Positions 1-12,045 of a stretch of 64,000 bases of DNA are shown in pieces; position 1 is the stretch's first letter, and the number at the start of each line of letters is the position of its first letter. The notes below the pieces were generated by a model. It was not told where the DNA came from. It saw only the letters and a program-made list of their open reading frames with translations, and ran no database searches. The position numbers and the translations under genes are program-made. Origin of the DNA: Tenrec ecaudatus (Eukaryota > Chordata > Mammalia > Afrosoricida > Tenrecidae); NCBI RefSeq assembly GCF_050624435.1, contig NC_134546.1:18127001-18191000 (forward strand), given 5' to 3'.

Positions 1-963
1 TTAATTAATGACAGCCACTTCCTGCCACCGAGAGAGGCTGACATCAAGGGGCGGCTCTTCACAGGACCTCACCCCGTGTTGGTGTCGCGGACACTTTAAA
101 AAAGCTTGTTGGCATCTACAATTTCATCGTTCGAACATATGAAGAAGCTTTGTGCAGTCGTCATCACACTCAATTTCAGAACATTTTCTTCTCATGCTCA
201 TGGTCAGCTCCCCATTCCCCCCCCCCCCCCATGGTCCCCTGCCAGGCCCCAATCCAGCTACTGCCTCCATAGATCAACCGATCCTGGAGGTCAAGGACAA
301 CAGACACGGTCTTCGGACCCGTGGACGGTGGTCATCAGTGGGAAAGGCCCCCTGCCAACAGCAGCACCCTGACTGGACGTGAGCCAAGTGAGAGGTGCCA
401 GAATGGGCAGAACCTACAGGACCACTGGAGCCGCTCTCCAATCCGGCAGGTAGGTCCGGAAAGGCTTAGCAACCAGTACTTCCCCAGTGGCTGGCAGGAC
501 CCGCAATTCCGCGCCGACCCCGCCTTTCCCGGATCCGGAAAGGACCGCCGAGGCTCCGCCTATGGATGAGAAATCCCAGGAGTTTAAGCTTGGGTTTCCA
601 ACCTGCCTGCCCTCAAAGCTGGCTCCCAGGAGCGCTGGGAAAGCCGTGAGGGAGCTGCTCCACGATGCGGCCTTTGCCTGGCAGCCTCACCTGGGGAAGA
701 GGGATTCCGCAATGAAGCAGGAACCGGGAACAAAGGACCCGTTAACTGCATGGGGCAGGAGCTGCAGGCGTTTGCCAGGACACTCACTCCAGGGGTGCTT
801 CAAAGAGGTGGGCGCTGACACAGTTGTGCAGACTGGGGGAGGACAAACGCCACTGACTGAGCTGGGGTGATGGAGGGAGAAAGATTTTGAGTTTGATCAT
901 TGAAAAAAAAAAGTGATAAGCCAGGAATTGGAAACCGTGCTGTGCAGTAGGGATGGAGGAAGT
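1..963. other. Unassigned intergenic sequence
   Basis: No gene, SINE or LINE was recognised. A C-run is at about 221-230. A short CpG-containing patch at about 500-560 (CCGCGCC, CCCGGATCCGG) stands out locally, but the open frames across it have no similarity that I know. Confidence 0.4.
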
Positions 964-1700
964 ACTAGGTAGCTAAGAGACAGGGACAGGGGGGCTGTCC
1001 CTCCATGCCTGTATGGGCCCCCCCAGAGGAGGTTGCAAGAGAATCCAGCGACCATCAGCCACCCATAAAGACTTTAACTGGGCATGCTCCAATTCAGGTC
1101 CCCCAAGCCAGATGGGCGTTACACCTGGGTGGCCCAAACTAGCCCCAGACTCCTGACCCCACCCAGGTGGGCTTAATTCAGCCAATGGGGTCGACCAATA
1201 CCATCAACCACACCTCTCCAGCCAGAGGCTTTAAAGGCCATTCTCTTTCTGCTCTGCTCCTGGTCACAGGTAGGTGAAGGCAGGTGTGGGTGGGAGGTTC
1301 CCTGGGGCCTATTGGGGTCCAAAGCCTCTCTTCTCACGTACTCTCTTGGACCCCCACTCCTGGTGGTCGTGGCAAGTCGCAGAGGATTCTCTCCCCTCTT
1401 TCACCGTGCTCCTGCGTCTACTGCGCCAGGCTGTGGTCTCTCTGGTCTCAGGTCACCAGGTGTGGGCGCACAGCCCCACGAGGTTGCCCGTGTTCAGTGG
1501 TGAGCCCCAGAGCGGCTTACACATGGTGGGGCAGCTCCCCCGAAATAGCAAGCACGCTTTTGAGACTGTAAAACCTGAACCTTCTCCCATCCTTTATAAA
1601 AACCCACTTGGATCACCAACCAGGCTTCAGCGTGAATTCACAAAAGCTTTGATTTCTTGGCGCTCTATTTGGATTGGGAGCACACGCTCCACAAACCTTT
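964..1700 (+). mobile_element. Solo LTR of an endogenous retrovirus, family A, divergent copy
   Basis: It shares with the copies at 3998, 5766 and 12046 a start resembling TAGGTAGCTA, the segments AGATGGGCGTTACACCTGG and TTCAGCCAATGGG, and a downstream segment CACTTGGATCAC near 1604-1615. This copy has extra sequence between about 1270 and 1560. The right edge is approximate. No coding sequence follows. Confidence 0.7.
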
Positions 1701-1852
1701 GACAATGTTGGTTAGAAAATAACAGACACGTTGGCCTCTGAGGGAGACCCCACTCCTGGGAGTGTGCTGGCTTTGGAGCGAATGTCTCAGCCATCAACAT
1801 ACGCTCTCCGACTCCCCTCTGTGGTGCTAGGGTTTCCCGTGGCTGTGGAGTG

Positions 1853-2003
1853 GATTCAGGCTCATGGCAGCCCCATAAGGTAGAGTGGAACTACACCATA
1901 CAGTGTCTGCAGCCATAAATGTCTGTGGAGAGGTTGATGAGCTCCAACTGCCCCCTGTGGGTTAACAGCTCAAGGCCCCACCACCGTGCCCAGGGCTCCT
2001 TGG
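1853..2003 (-). repeat. AfroSINE (minus), diverged
   Basis: Antisense AfroSINE: CTCATGGCAGCCCCATAAGG, TGGTGAGTT-like centre lost, and the tRNA-derived end TGCCCAGGGCTCC. It is next to a second copy in the same orientation. Confidence 0.65.
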
Positions 2004-2029
2004 GTTAAGCATTCCAAACCCACTGGCCC

Positions 2030-2208
2030 TGAGTGCATTCTGGCTCGTATATAACACAGGGTAGAACTGCCATGCGGCATTCTGATTCTGTCACTGTTGA
2101 TGGGAGTAGAAAGCCCTGTCTTTGTCCCATGGAGCAGCTGGTGGTTTTGAACTGCTGACCCTGTGGTCACTACCCCGATGCATAATTGTGCAGCCACAGG
2201 GCATTGCC
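2030..2208 (-). repeat. AfroSINE (minus)
   Basis: Antisense copy with GGGTAGAACTGCC, GGGAGTAGAAAGCCCTGTC and TTTTGAACTGCTGACC, ending in a tRNA-like promoter region (B-box complement within GGTTTTGAACTGCTGAC). Confidence 0.8.
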
Positions 2209-2515
2209 TTTAAGTAGAAACCCCGCTAGGGCTGTGAGATGTTTGTGGACTTGCTTGGTTCAACGTCTGTGGAGGCCTGACAAGGTTACAGAAACTAAGC
2301 AGAACCCAAGAGCAGATCATCCCGAGTGTGCGTTGTGACTCCCGGCCACAAGGGCAGCTAAGCTCACCCCAGCCCTTATGCATATTATTATACGGCCTGA
2401 CTTTTTTCCCCCTCTGGTGAATAAGCATGGGGAAATGGTATCTTCCCAAAGTCCTCATGACCCTCTTTAGTTGAACTGCGGGAGAAACTGAATTACAAAA
2501 TATCAAGCTCTAGAG

Positions 2516-2711
2516 CAGTGGTTCTCAATCTGTGGGCCAAGACCCCTTTGGGGGCTGAACGATCCTTTCATAGTGGTCGCTGGATTCATCACAGTAGCAA
2601 AATGACAGTGATGAAGTAGCAACGGAAATACTTTTATGGTTGGGGGGGGGTCACCATCACATGAGGAACTGTATGAAAGGGTCGCAGCATTAGGAAGGTT
2701 GAGAACCACTG
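2516..2711. mobile_element. SPIN-like hAT transposon, short form
   Basis: A 196-base element with terminal inverted repeats (CAGTGGTTCTCAATCT and its complement at the other end). It is flanked by a perfect 8-bp duplication CTCTAGAG at 2508-2515 and 2712-2719, which fits the hAT preference for T at position 2 and A at position 7. No coding capacity. Confidence 0.93.
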
Positions 2712-2741
2712 CTCTAGAGGTTCCTTCTTTCTATGGCACCA

Positions 2742-2742
<1 letters not shown>

Positions 2743-2778
<36 letters not shown>
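2743..2778. repeat. (TG)n microsatellite
   Basis: About 18 uninterrupted TG units, between a SPIN element and a family B LTR. Confidence 0.95.
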
Positions 2779-2779
<1 letters not shown>

Positions 2780-2791
2780 TATGATAGCATC

Positions 2792-3339
2792 TGTGGGGGC
2801 CCAGCCTCCCCACAACGGAATGGGTCCACGGGGCAGTTGTGTAACCGAGGGGTAAATTAAAGAGACACCACACAAGACTGGGCATGCAAGGACCCTGACC
2901 AAACCCCGAATGAGCCCATACTACATGCACTCACAGACATATGTAATCTCGGGCATGCAAGCCAAGGGAAGCTCATACATGACAGGAAGGGGCTGTACCA
3001 GAAGGACACATGTAGCATGAGGGGGACGAGCTAGGGGTGTACATACAATAGGGAGGGGAGGCACTGGTACATACAGAACAAGATGGGTGGGCTCTAGAGT
3101 CAAGATGGCAGCATAACCTTGGTCAACTCTGAGCTGGCTTGACCTTCAGTGTCTTTGAGCTCTTCTCCAGGGAACAATCAGAAGGAAGTGGGCCCTACTT
3201 AGGGCGGCACAGACATAGGCTCTGATTGCTTAGCTGGAAGACAACCTTCAGGCAGATGGCCTCCAAGCAGTTGACCTTCAAGTGTATAGTAAGAGACCAT
3301 GTGTTTGCAAACAGCACCTTAAATTTAGCATTATTATTG
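2792..3339 (-). mobile_element. Solo LTR of an endogenous retrovirus, family B
   Basis: It aligns over its length with 12722-13568 and, in the opposite orientation, with about 53930-54538. Shared segments include GACGAGCTAGGGGT, GAGCTCTTCTCCAGG and the boundary TGTGGGGG. It follows directly after a (TG)n tract. Confidence 0.75.
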
Positions 3340-3997
3340 GGGGGGGGGGGCCGGGGTCGAGGGGAATAACTTTTTCTTAGGAGAATGTGAGTGGGACCCA
3401 TCTCCAACTCACAAACATGAAGGTCCCCTCCACAGAAGCCCTGGCCCCCAGGCTCTGTAACGCATGAGTGTTGAGAGTTTGTCCGCATACACTCTCTTCC
3501 CGGTTCTGTTTCCCACAGGTATCTTAGGAACTAAGATTTAACCAGATTGTAAACATGTACACAGAGTAAATGAGCACAAAGCCTGTGCGATTTGTAAGCA
3601 AAATCCCCGTCAGCTGAGACTTGGCGGCCTGGCAGACTTACCATAATCATGATGAGTGATTAGAAACCCGGTCTATGCTCCGGGTCAAAAAAAGTCCCTC
3701 ATGGTATATAGTTCTTCCTTACCCGGTAACACGTTCCTGCAGCCCCCACAATTTAAATCTGTTTCCAAATAAAGCTGAACACAAATGCTTGTTTTAAATA
3801 TATACATTGTACTTCAAGCCAGAATAGTGTCCTAAGATTTCCTAGTATATATGCATTTTATTTGCATCTCCCAGATGGTTCGTTATCACGAGTGTTTGTC
3901 ATGTGTTTGTTAGCCATTTGAGTGTGATTTTGGGGGGTATTGTTTTTAAAAAAATAGTTTTAGTGGCATATAATTTACATTTACAATTCAATAGTTA

Positions 3998-4429
3998 TGT
4001 TAGATCTCTCAGGGTAGAGAGGTCCTTGGCTCCGCATGAGAAAAAATTCACACTGAAGCCTGGTTTGTGATCCAAGTGAGTTTTATGAGAGAAGTTTCAG
4101 GTTTACACGGCACCCGCAGGGCTCCTCACCCCATGCAGCCTTCCTAGAAGCTGCTCAGAACGTCACAGGGTCGGCTCCTGGCTCCTGCCTTTTCAATTAT
4201 TCCGCAGGGAGGCGTGGTGGATGACCCTGGTTGACCCCATTGGTTGAATTGAATTTACCTGGCCTGGGTGGCCCAATCCAGGTGCAGCGCCCACCCAGGT
4301 GTACCTCCGTTTCCTGGCTGAAAACCTGAGCCTCTGAGCATGCGCAGTGTAGCACACCTTCATGGGCCAGTAGCTTGGACCTCTGGGCATGCAGAATGGA
4401 CGTACCATCCCTCTGCTAGCTACCTAACA
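3998..4429 (-). mobile_element. Solo LTR of an endogenous retrovirus, family A
   Basis: On the minus strand the element begins TGTTAGGTAGCTAGCAG and ends in TCTAACA, the TG...CA form of retroviral LTRs. It contains the family segments seen at 5766-6235, reversed. The flanks gtta and gttg could be a decayed 4-bp duplication. Confidence 0.83.
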
Positions 4430-5765
4430 GTTGCATCATATCATTTGACTGGCATGTTGGTGATCTGTCTGAGGCTTCCTGATGTCTGCATTCTAGACTG
4501 TACCCACCTCTCAGTTCAGTCTGGAGGCCCAGGCAGGCTGGGAATAAATAGAAAGCTCCTGCAGTTGCCTCCAAATGACATGTGCGGTTGCCCCAATTGT
4601 ATTCTGCAGGTCAGTTTTCTGAGTTTAAAGGGAAAATGGGACCCTTCAGCTCAGTGAAGAGGCTGAGATACACTGTTCAGGCCAGAGCTGTGTTGCTGTG
4701 CCTGGGCCAGAGTCAGATCTCTGCTCAGTGCCAAGTCAGTTTGTGGTCAGATGTCTTCACAGGAATGCATGCCGTACCTGCAGCAGTGGTCCACTCTGTG
4801 ACAGCCAGGTCGATAACATCTTCCCCAGGAGTCTCCTGGTTAGGTAACTTGTAGACTCTCTCGCGCTTGGGGGAAAGCAAGTGCTATCAGCTTCTTTCCT
4901 GGGAGGTTGTGCCGGCTCTCCCTAAAACACTGCTGCATGTTGCTTCCACTTTCCGACACTGCCGAACTCTGATAGGAAAACTCAGTCAGTTGTGTCTGCT
5001 GGGGAGCGATTGAGGATCTATTCTCCCATGCAGGGATCTGCCTGGTCTTCCTATGTGACGGCTGTACACCACACACAGCTTATCTGTGGACACACCATTA
5101 AGGCCCATGAAAAAACCAGGAATGGAAAGACACTGGCCAGAGTGTGTACTCATGGTCCCCTCCCTTTCCTGATACACCCATGGGAGCCACATTGTGTGGT
5201 TCGGTAACACCCTGAGGGTGTTACTAAAACTGCAGACCTGTCCTGAAACACTGCTGGGCAAAGACTCGCTGGCCTTCCTTGGAATTCCCAACCATCCGTC
5301 TTAAATGGGCACTCAATGCTGTGTTCCCTATCTGCTAGCAAAGATTTATTCCCAACCTTGTCCTCCTTGAAGCCTCACCTTGCCCCTCAGGCTCATTTGT
5401 CCCTCTGGCGCTTCACAGGAGAAACAAGAACAGGTAGGCAGGAACTTCTCACTTTTACCCCAAACACCTAACACGAGGTTCCCAGCCTGTGCGTCCCCCG
5501 AGCGCAAAATGAATACAGCACCCTCACTCCTTCCAGAGGCCTGTCCTGGGGGGGCCAGATCCCACCCCATCTGTTTTCTGAACAGTCTTGTTCCCTAAAG
5601 TGATTCCTTCTGCTTTCTGCAGCCTTAGCTTTTTCTCTTCACTAGACCATTTCTCCCATGGGTCAGCACGCAGACCGCTCTAACATTGTCTTGCCTATTA
5701 AAAAAACAAAGCAAAACAAAATAACAGAACAAGATTTCTTTGGTCCCACATCCTCATCTTGCTGC
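4430..5765. other. Unassigned intergenic sequence
   Basis: The stretch between two oppositely oriented family A LTRs. No coding or repeat similarity was recognised. The longest open frames (around 100 codons) overlap on both strands and look like chance. Confidence 0.4.
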
Positions 5766-6235
5766 TGTTAGGTAGCTTAGCCTGGGGAATTGGGAAGTCC
5801 ATTTACGCATGCCCAGGAGAGCCAGCAAAGGACAAAAGCTGGATTTTCCCACGGGTGGGCCCAGATGGGCGTTACACCTGGAGCAGCCCACCTGGGCCAG
5901 GTGACTGCAATTCAGCCAATGGGATCAACCTGGGGTCGTTCACCACGCCTCCCCCGGGAACCCTTGAAAAGGCAGGGACTGGAATGGAGAGGGGTCTTGT
6001 CTTGCTTGGGTGGTCTGGTCGTCTTTGTGGGAGGAGAGAGATCCTTGCGTGTCCCGGAGCAGTCTCTGCCAGGCCGCATGGTTAGAGGAATCCTATGGGT
6101 GCCGCGTAAAACCTGAAGCTTCTTTGAACTCTCATTAAATTCACTTGGATCACGAGCCCGGCTTCGGCGTGAAATCTTTCTCGCGCAGAGCCAAGGACTG
6201 AGGTTGGAATGTAGCCCGGAGAGAGAGACCTTACA
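5766..6235 (+). mobile_element. Solo LTR of an endogenous retrovirus, family A
   Basis: It starts TGTTAGGTAGCTTAGC and ends CCTTACA. It carries the family core GATGGGCGTTACACCTGG, TTCAGCCAATGGGATCAACC and CACTTGGATCACGAGC. A CATTAAA near 6131 could be its poly(A) signal. It is the best preserved copy of the family here, at 470 bases. Confidence 0.85.
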
Positions 6236-6383
6236 CTACCACTACATTTCTCTGGCTCTCTATGTCCCAAAACTTTTTAAAGGGTCCTCTACTGCGGTGG
6301 TCTCCATGGTCTGCCTTCCTCACTCTTTCTGTGCAGGTTTTCATTTCCACCTCACCGCCAAAACTCTACTGGTTGGTGCTGGA

Positions 6384-7245
6384 AAAATGGGATGGTCACC
6401 TGCAAAAGAGTGAAGTTGGACCCCTACCTCACACCACGTACCCAAATGAACTGAAGCTGGGTTACAGACCTAAAAGACCCCAGAGCCGTAAAGACCATCA
6501 ATGAAAAACTAGGGAAAACCTGAGGGCCCAAATACCAGGCATCAACGCACTACTGAATATAATGAAAAATATCCACACTGTACAAAAGAAAACAAAGGAT
6601 TGGGATTGTCTAAAAGTAGATTTCTGCACATGAAAAACCTTCATCTAAAGAGCCATCTGGAAACCCACAGATTGGGAAAGAATATGTATCAGTGAGACAT
6701 CAGATAAAGGGCTAATTCCAAAAGTCTACAGAAAACTACATCTTAAGAAAAATACAAATAACTCAATAAAAATGGGCATAAGACAAGAATGGGCGATTTG
6801 CGGAAGATTGACATCCAGGAGGCCAACAGACAAGTGAAGAAATATTCATATTCATTAGCAATGAGAAATACAGATGAAAAACAAGAGGATACCACTTACA
6901 CCAATACTTTTTGCCAACATTTTTAAAAATGGAAAATGATAAATATTTGAGAGGATGTGGAGAGATTGGAACAATCATCCCTTGCTGGTTGGACTGAAAA
7001 ATTGTATAACCACTGTGGAAATCGGTACGGTACTTCCTTAAACAAATACAATTATTTTATGATGCTGTAATCTCTCTACTGGGTACGTACCCTAAAAAGT
7101 AAAACACACACCAGGAACAGACATATGCACATCAATGTGTTTCTCCAACAGCGAATAAGTGGAAACTATGGAAAGCTCCGTTGGATTGGATTAACTAAAT
7201 AAAAGCTGGTCCGTGTGTTTACAGCAGGAGCAGGGCCAGCTTGTG
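6384..7245 (+). mobile_element. L1 fragment, end of ORF2
   Basis: The plus strand follows the 3' part of L1 ORF2 nucleotide sequence: the stretch encoding YPNELKLGYRPK, then the segments around AAACCTTCATCTAAAGAG, GAAGAAATATTCATATTCA, GAGGATGTGGAGAGATTGG and CCCTTGCTGGTTGG. Stops and frameshifts are numerous. It is a dead fragment. Confidence 0.8.
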
Positions 7246-8688
7246 TGCCACCGAGTGAGTGACCTGCCTCCTTCCCCCATCTCGGAAAGTCCCACCAGTG
7301 ATTGACTTTAAAATGTGCTCTCACGTCCTTGAGATCAGGACATTGTCATTAATATTGTTCCTTTTGATGTTGTAACCGGGGTATTACTATTTTTATTTTA
7401 TTAACCAGGGTTTTATAATCCATGCTGTACCCTGTAACGCTCACTAATGCCAAAGAAGAATAACATTACTTTTGCTTTCTGCTTCTGTCCACACTTGCTT
7501 AAGTCCTAGACAAATGATAAATGAGTTTTTGCCTTTAAAGACGGACTGAAATGTCCACTTGGGACTGCTATCAAAGAATCTCTTTTAGATTCTAGCAGTC
7601 CGGTTATAACTGAATAAAGAGTTTTCTAAATTATAAAGACATTATAGTGGCTGTCATTTATTCGAACCCGAAACATTCTGGTGAGTTGGCCGGAAAGTCA
7701 CTATGTCTTGATTCTTCTGCCCCGCAGCTGCTCCTGGAAATGTGGGACCTCTAGGGGAGGCACCGCATGGTTTCACCAGGGCCCCGGACTTCTACCTTAC
7801 GGATTGAGTGGCTGCCTCAGGATGCTGGGATTTTGAAATTCGGCCTGAGTCTCCTGTGCCTGCAGAGGTAAGTCTGACTGTGGGACCAGTCCTTGCGTCT
7901 GACAAGGAAGGGGACCAGACTTGGTCTGAATTCGTCTCAGTCGCTTCTCACCGGGATGTTGCCAGAGAAGTTTGGTGACTTGTTGAATTGGCATCAAGTT
8001 TAGGAGCTTGTTAAGTTGGTGGCTTTTCCTTTCAGACCGTCACTTAAATAACTTGGATTAGGCATGTCTGTTGTGTAACTTGGCCAGTCTGATTATTTGT
8101 AGGGTTTTGCACGCGCGCACGTGTGTGTGTGTGTGTGTGTGTCCCTATGTTTCCCCAGCTCTTCTGTCATTTTCTTTCTCTTCCTCTCCTCCCTCCCGGA
8201 GACTGAGATGCTGGCTATTAGCCTCGCAGTCACAGATCTGACTAACTGGGTGTCTGGACCTAAGACAACACAAAAAACTTCCTTTGTTTTTTATTTTTGT
8301 GCTTTCTATTGGCAGGTGTACATTGTTGGCTAAAAGTAAATGAATTTTAATCAGGACAAACCCGTTTCTGTTTTAAAAACTTAAAACCTCTGTGTGGTAT
8401 TTTTAAGGAGCATTCAGTGGTTTTTCCACAGACCTGGGATTTGGACAAACTGAGCGATTCGATTATTAATCTAACCTGCCAGGGGACTTGGCAGAAGGTT
8501 ACGCCTTGGGAGGTGGATTTCTTTGTGCGTGGATTGGTTTTTATTGTAAAAATGGATAACAATGTTAAACAGCTTATACAGAAAAAGTCTGGCTTGGTTT
8601 TCGGTTTCCTTGGTTTAATTTTTTGTACTGTCTCTTCATGTTGCCTCCAAAGATCTTCTGCCTTTCTAATTTTTTAAAATTATCATTA
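7246..8688 (+). mobile_element. Probable endogenous retrovirus LTR and leader remnant, family E
   Basis: GAATAAAGAG at 7612 and an edge CGAAACA at 7672 resemble the end of an LTR. The following bases TCTGGTGAGTTGGCCGG look like the primer-binding region and leader of class I endogenous retroviruses. The open frame at 8417-8677 has no firm similarity and is not claimed as a gene. A short (GT)n lies at 8120-8142. The left LTR edge is uncertain. Confidence 0.4.
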
Positions 8689-8872
8689 AAAGATCATTTG
8701 ATTGGGGGCTCTTAGAGCTCGATCCACACATCAATTGTATCAAGCCTATTTGTGCATATGTTGCCACAACTATTTTCTAAACATTCACTTTCTATTTGAG
8801 CCCTTGGTATCAGCTCCTATTTTGTTTCGCCCCCCCCCATGATCCCTTGATAAATTATTATTTTCATCTTTT
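8688..8872 (-). mobile_element. LINE 3' end (L1-type), 5'-truncated
   Basis: The plus strand shows the antisense 3' end of the recurrent LINE family: TTGATTGGGGGCTCTTAGAG, then CACATCAATTGTATCAAG, a pyrimidine/C-rich stretch and CCCTTGATAAATTATTATTT. Confidence 0.75.
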
Positions 8873-9912
8873 TAACTTTTGTTATATCTGCTTTGCAGTG
8901 TTTAAAATAGATGACCTGTCAAGCTCTGTGTCTTTGTTGAAGGACTTTGAGCAGTTTCACCCAGAGGTTGGGAACCGGAATGTGGTTTTTGAATGGATAA
9001 TTAATCTTTGCTTCCAAGAAACACTTTCTAAGTTCAGCCCATAAAAGGAGTTTTTCTTGAATTTTGTTGATTTTTTTCTGGTAATGGTCAGTTTATATTT
9101 TTTCTTCTTTGGAAGGGAGTTAATGGTTCTGACCTCAGTAAAGTATGTAGGTGTGTGTTTGCATCTGTTTAGCGTTCTAGCCGGCAGGTCAAGTGAGAAG
9201 CGAAATGGTTTCACTTTTAAGTGGAACTTCTCTTCTGTTTGTCTGCTTTGTACTGAGAGGATTAAAAAAAACAGCTCGAATAACCACCCTTCTTGGTCTG
9301 TTTTTTATTTTTGGGCGGGAGGGGATCACACTTTCTTGCTGCTCAGTAGCTCTGACTTTCTATACAAGAGCTTTCTGCCGCTGCAAACCACTCTCTCTGC
9401 CCTTGGCTGCTCAGGGAGTTCTCTGTAACACACCTGCCTGGTTCTGCCTGTATCCCAGGAGCCCTTTGTAACATGAAAATTCTCTGTGGTGGCTTCAAGC
9501 CCCACCAATCTACTGTGGTTTCTTGGGCAACAAAGCTGCCTCCCCCCAGGCACCTTGCCTGAATCTGTCTGCTGTGGTCTCTGTCTCTGATTGCCCGCCG
9601 GCAGGGGGCACCCACCCTCTCTCATCTTTGGGGAGCTGAGTGGTCACAGACACTGCCTGCCTGCTCTCACCTGCGAAGAGCAGAAAGCATCCGCAGACGC
9701 TGGTTCCCTGAGCTGCAGAACTCTGGTCACGTCCCTGCTGGTTTTTCCTAAACTCATCGCCCACTTGAAATGCCTGCTAGCACAGAGTGGCTGTGTTTCT
9801 CATGTCAAGGAGCACAACTGTGTTCACCACAAGGCCCCAAAAGCTGTGTTGGGCCTCAGCAGGGGGAGAGGGGTAGCATGAAAGGAAATGGAAACAAAAT
9901 AAAATTTCCCCC
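8873..9912. other. Unassigned intergenic sequence
   Basis: Lies between two LINE 3' ends. Open frames near 9057-9428 and 9326-9625 are not supported by composition or similarity. It could be a continuation of the retroviral remnant suspected before 8688. Confidence 0.35.
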
Positions 9913-10125
9913 CCAATTTTAAAAATTGTACTGGGGGCTCTTACAGCTTTTATCACAATCCATCCCTTGTGTCAAACACATCTGTACATATGTTGTCCTC
10001 GTCTTTTTCCAAACATTTCCTTTCTACTTGAGCCCCTGGCATCAGCAACTCATTTGTCTCCTCCTTCCCATCCCTCCCTCCCTCCTCTATGTCCCCTTGA
10101 TAATTTATAAATTATTCTATTAAAA
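9913..10125 (-). mobile_element. LINE 3' end (L1-type), 5'-truncated
   Basis: Same family and orientation as at 8688: ACTGGGGGCTCTTACAGC, TTATCACAATCCATCC, TTCTACTTGAGCCCCTGGC and CCCCTTGATAATTTATAAAT are all present in order. Confidence 0.8.
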
Positions 10126-11387
10126 AATGTTTTAAATCAGAATGAATAGAAATTGATCAAGGGGTTTATAATGCCTGGAGAAACAAATGAAAGAACTGTA
10201 GCCCGATTTGTAGCAGATGCCTTAAAAGAAGCAGGTCGGGGGGCGGGAGGGGGAAATGAGAAGCTGGTTCATATAAGTGGGCAGAATAAATATTGGATAC
10301 CCAAAATTGGTGGGAATAAAGGCACAAGGTAACTGGCTTACACTTTCATAGATGAAAATGTAGAATGTTTTTGTTTTGTTCACTTATAAAATATTATCTT
10401 TAGATAGGGCTGGTACATTTCAAACTGTATTTTAGCTTTATCTTGTTAGAACTATTGTCCTTCTTTTGAAAATTGTATGTGTCTACAAAGTGGTGTAAAG
10501 GTGTCAGGTTAATTCGACACTGACCCCTTCATTGTTCCAAGGACACCGGCAGGCATGGATTCGTAATCCCGCGACAGTATTACGCATCAGCTTCATATAT
10601 ATAAATATATATGACACAACTCTTGTGAAACACCGCAAGACATGGACGACACTAGAGCATGATGCTTAACAAAGTCAGTCAATCTTCTAAAGACGGATAT
10701 TTAATGACCCAGTTATTATATGGAAAACCGAAGAAAAAGAAAAGTGGTTTACACACCAAAAGATAAGGCTTTGCAGACTGAGAGCAGGTCAGGGTGGGGG
10801 CAAGGAGGGGCAGGAATTATGGAAGAAGGGGGCGAAGGGGCCACATTTATGGGAGTTGATAGGCTGCTCTCTCGGATGGGATGAGCTGAGCTGTGTCAAT
10901 ACTAGAATGTGTCGTTCTTTAAAAAGAAAGAGAGTTTGACGTTTTAAAGAGAGTAAAAGTACCTCCCCCCGCCCAATTCCTACCCCTCAGATCTAATCCT
11001 TGGTCTGAGGGGCCATCCAAGGAGGACGGGTAAAACCGAAGTGGACTTGGATTCTTCAGGGACACACAGGTTCGGCTCACCCCATAAAACTGCACCGATG
11101 AGGCTGTTTGTTGATAGTCTTCCTTTAGGCAAGTTCGAGGTTGGTTTCTATGTCTCATCTTACTGGTTTTGTTTGTTTGTTTTGGGGGGGTTGCTTTGTC
11201 TTTTAGCAGAATTTGACACCTTTGATTATTCTGCCTTTTTCAAAATACCTTTCTTCCCTCTCTGGGTTTTCTAAACAGCTGCTCCTTCTCAATCTCTTGA
11301 CTTACCTTACTGCATACTTCCAAAATGGAAATAGGATGGGCTCTTTTAATTTAATCCAGTTGCTACTGAGTCCATTCCAACCCCACA
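10126..11387. other. Unassigned intergenic sequence
   Basis: No recognised repeat or gene. A local AT palindrome (TATATATAAATATATATG) is near 10595-10612, and a purine/G-rich tract is near 10790-10840. Confidence 0.4.
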
Positions 11388-11399
11388 TACAGGAAACTA

Positions 11400-11574
11400 A
11401 AAGAGCCAAACTCACTGCCAACGAGTCAATGCTGACTCATAGCAACCACTGTGGGTTTCTGAGATTGGAACTGCTGGGAGTAGAAAGCCAAGTCTTTCTC
11501 CTGAGGAGCTGCTGGTGGTTTCAAGCTGCTGACCATGAGGATCATAGCCCACCACTGCACCACCAAGCCTTCTC
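11400..11574 (-). repeat. AfroSINE (minus) with target duplication
   Basis: Antisense copy from CCAAACTCACTGCCAACGAG to CACCACCAAGCC. Flanked by TACAGGAAACTA at 11388-11399 and TACAGGAAATTA at 11575-11586, a 12-bp duplication with one mismatch. Confidence 0.92.
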
Positions 11575-11589
11575 TACAGGAAATTAGAG

Positions 11590-11990
11590 ACGCTAAAAAA
11601 CACACTGAAAGCAAAGTCAAAAGAAAGTGGAAAAATGGCCAAAAATATTTGCAGCTCAAATAATGGATTTGAGGTCAATATAAATAATACATAAAGACCT
11701 CCCAGAAATCAGTAAGAAAAAGGACAACAACCCATTAGAAATGTGGAGAGAAAATATGAAATTACAAATGACCAGAAAGGAGCACAAATGGCTTTTAAGA
11801 TACAAGGAGATAGTCATATTAGTTAATAAGAATGAGAAATATAGATGAAAAGAATACTGAACTACCTTTCTCAACTAGTGTATGGATTAAAATTCAACTT
11901 TGACAGCATTCTTTGTGAAAGACCTGGCTTCCTATATTGTGAGATTAATAGGAAAAAATCTCAGTTATATTTTTAAACTGGTATAAACTG
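11590..11990 (+). mobile_element. L1 fragment, ORF2 3' region
   Basis: Sequence such as GAAAAATGGCCAAAAATATTTGC, read in shorter pieces, and the following AAAAAGGACAACAACCC and GAATGAGAAATATAGATG segments resemble the same L1 region as at 6384-7245, with greater divergence. It begins right after an AfroSINE. Confidence 0.6.
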
Positions 11991-12045
11991 AATGTATATC
12001 ATGCTATCAGCCTATATCTATATCTTTATACTTCTTGCACAAGGA

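Noticed and set aside
8417-8677. Open frame with a hydrophobic end, possible retroviral gene
   Set aside because: No recognisable retroviral motif; retained only as part of a tentative remnant.
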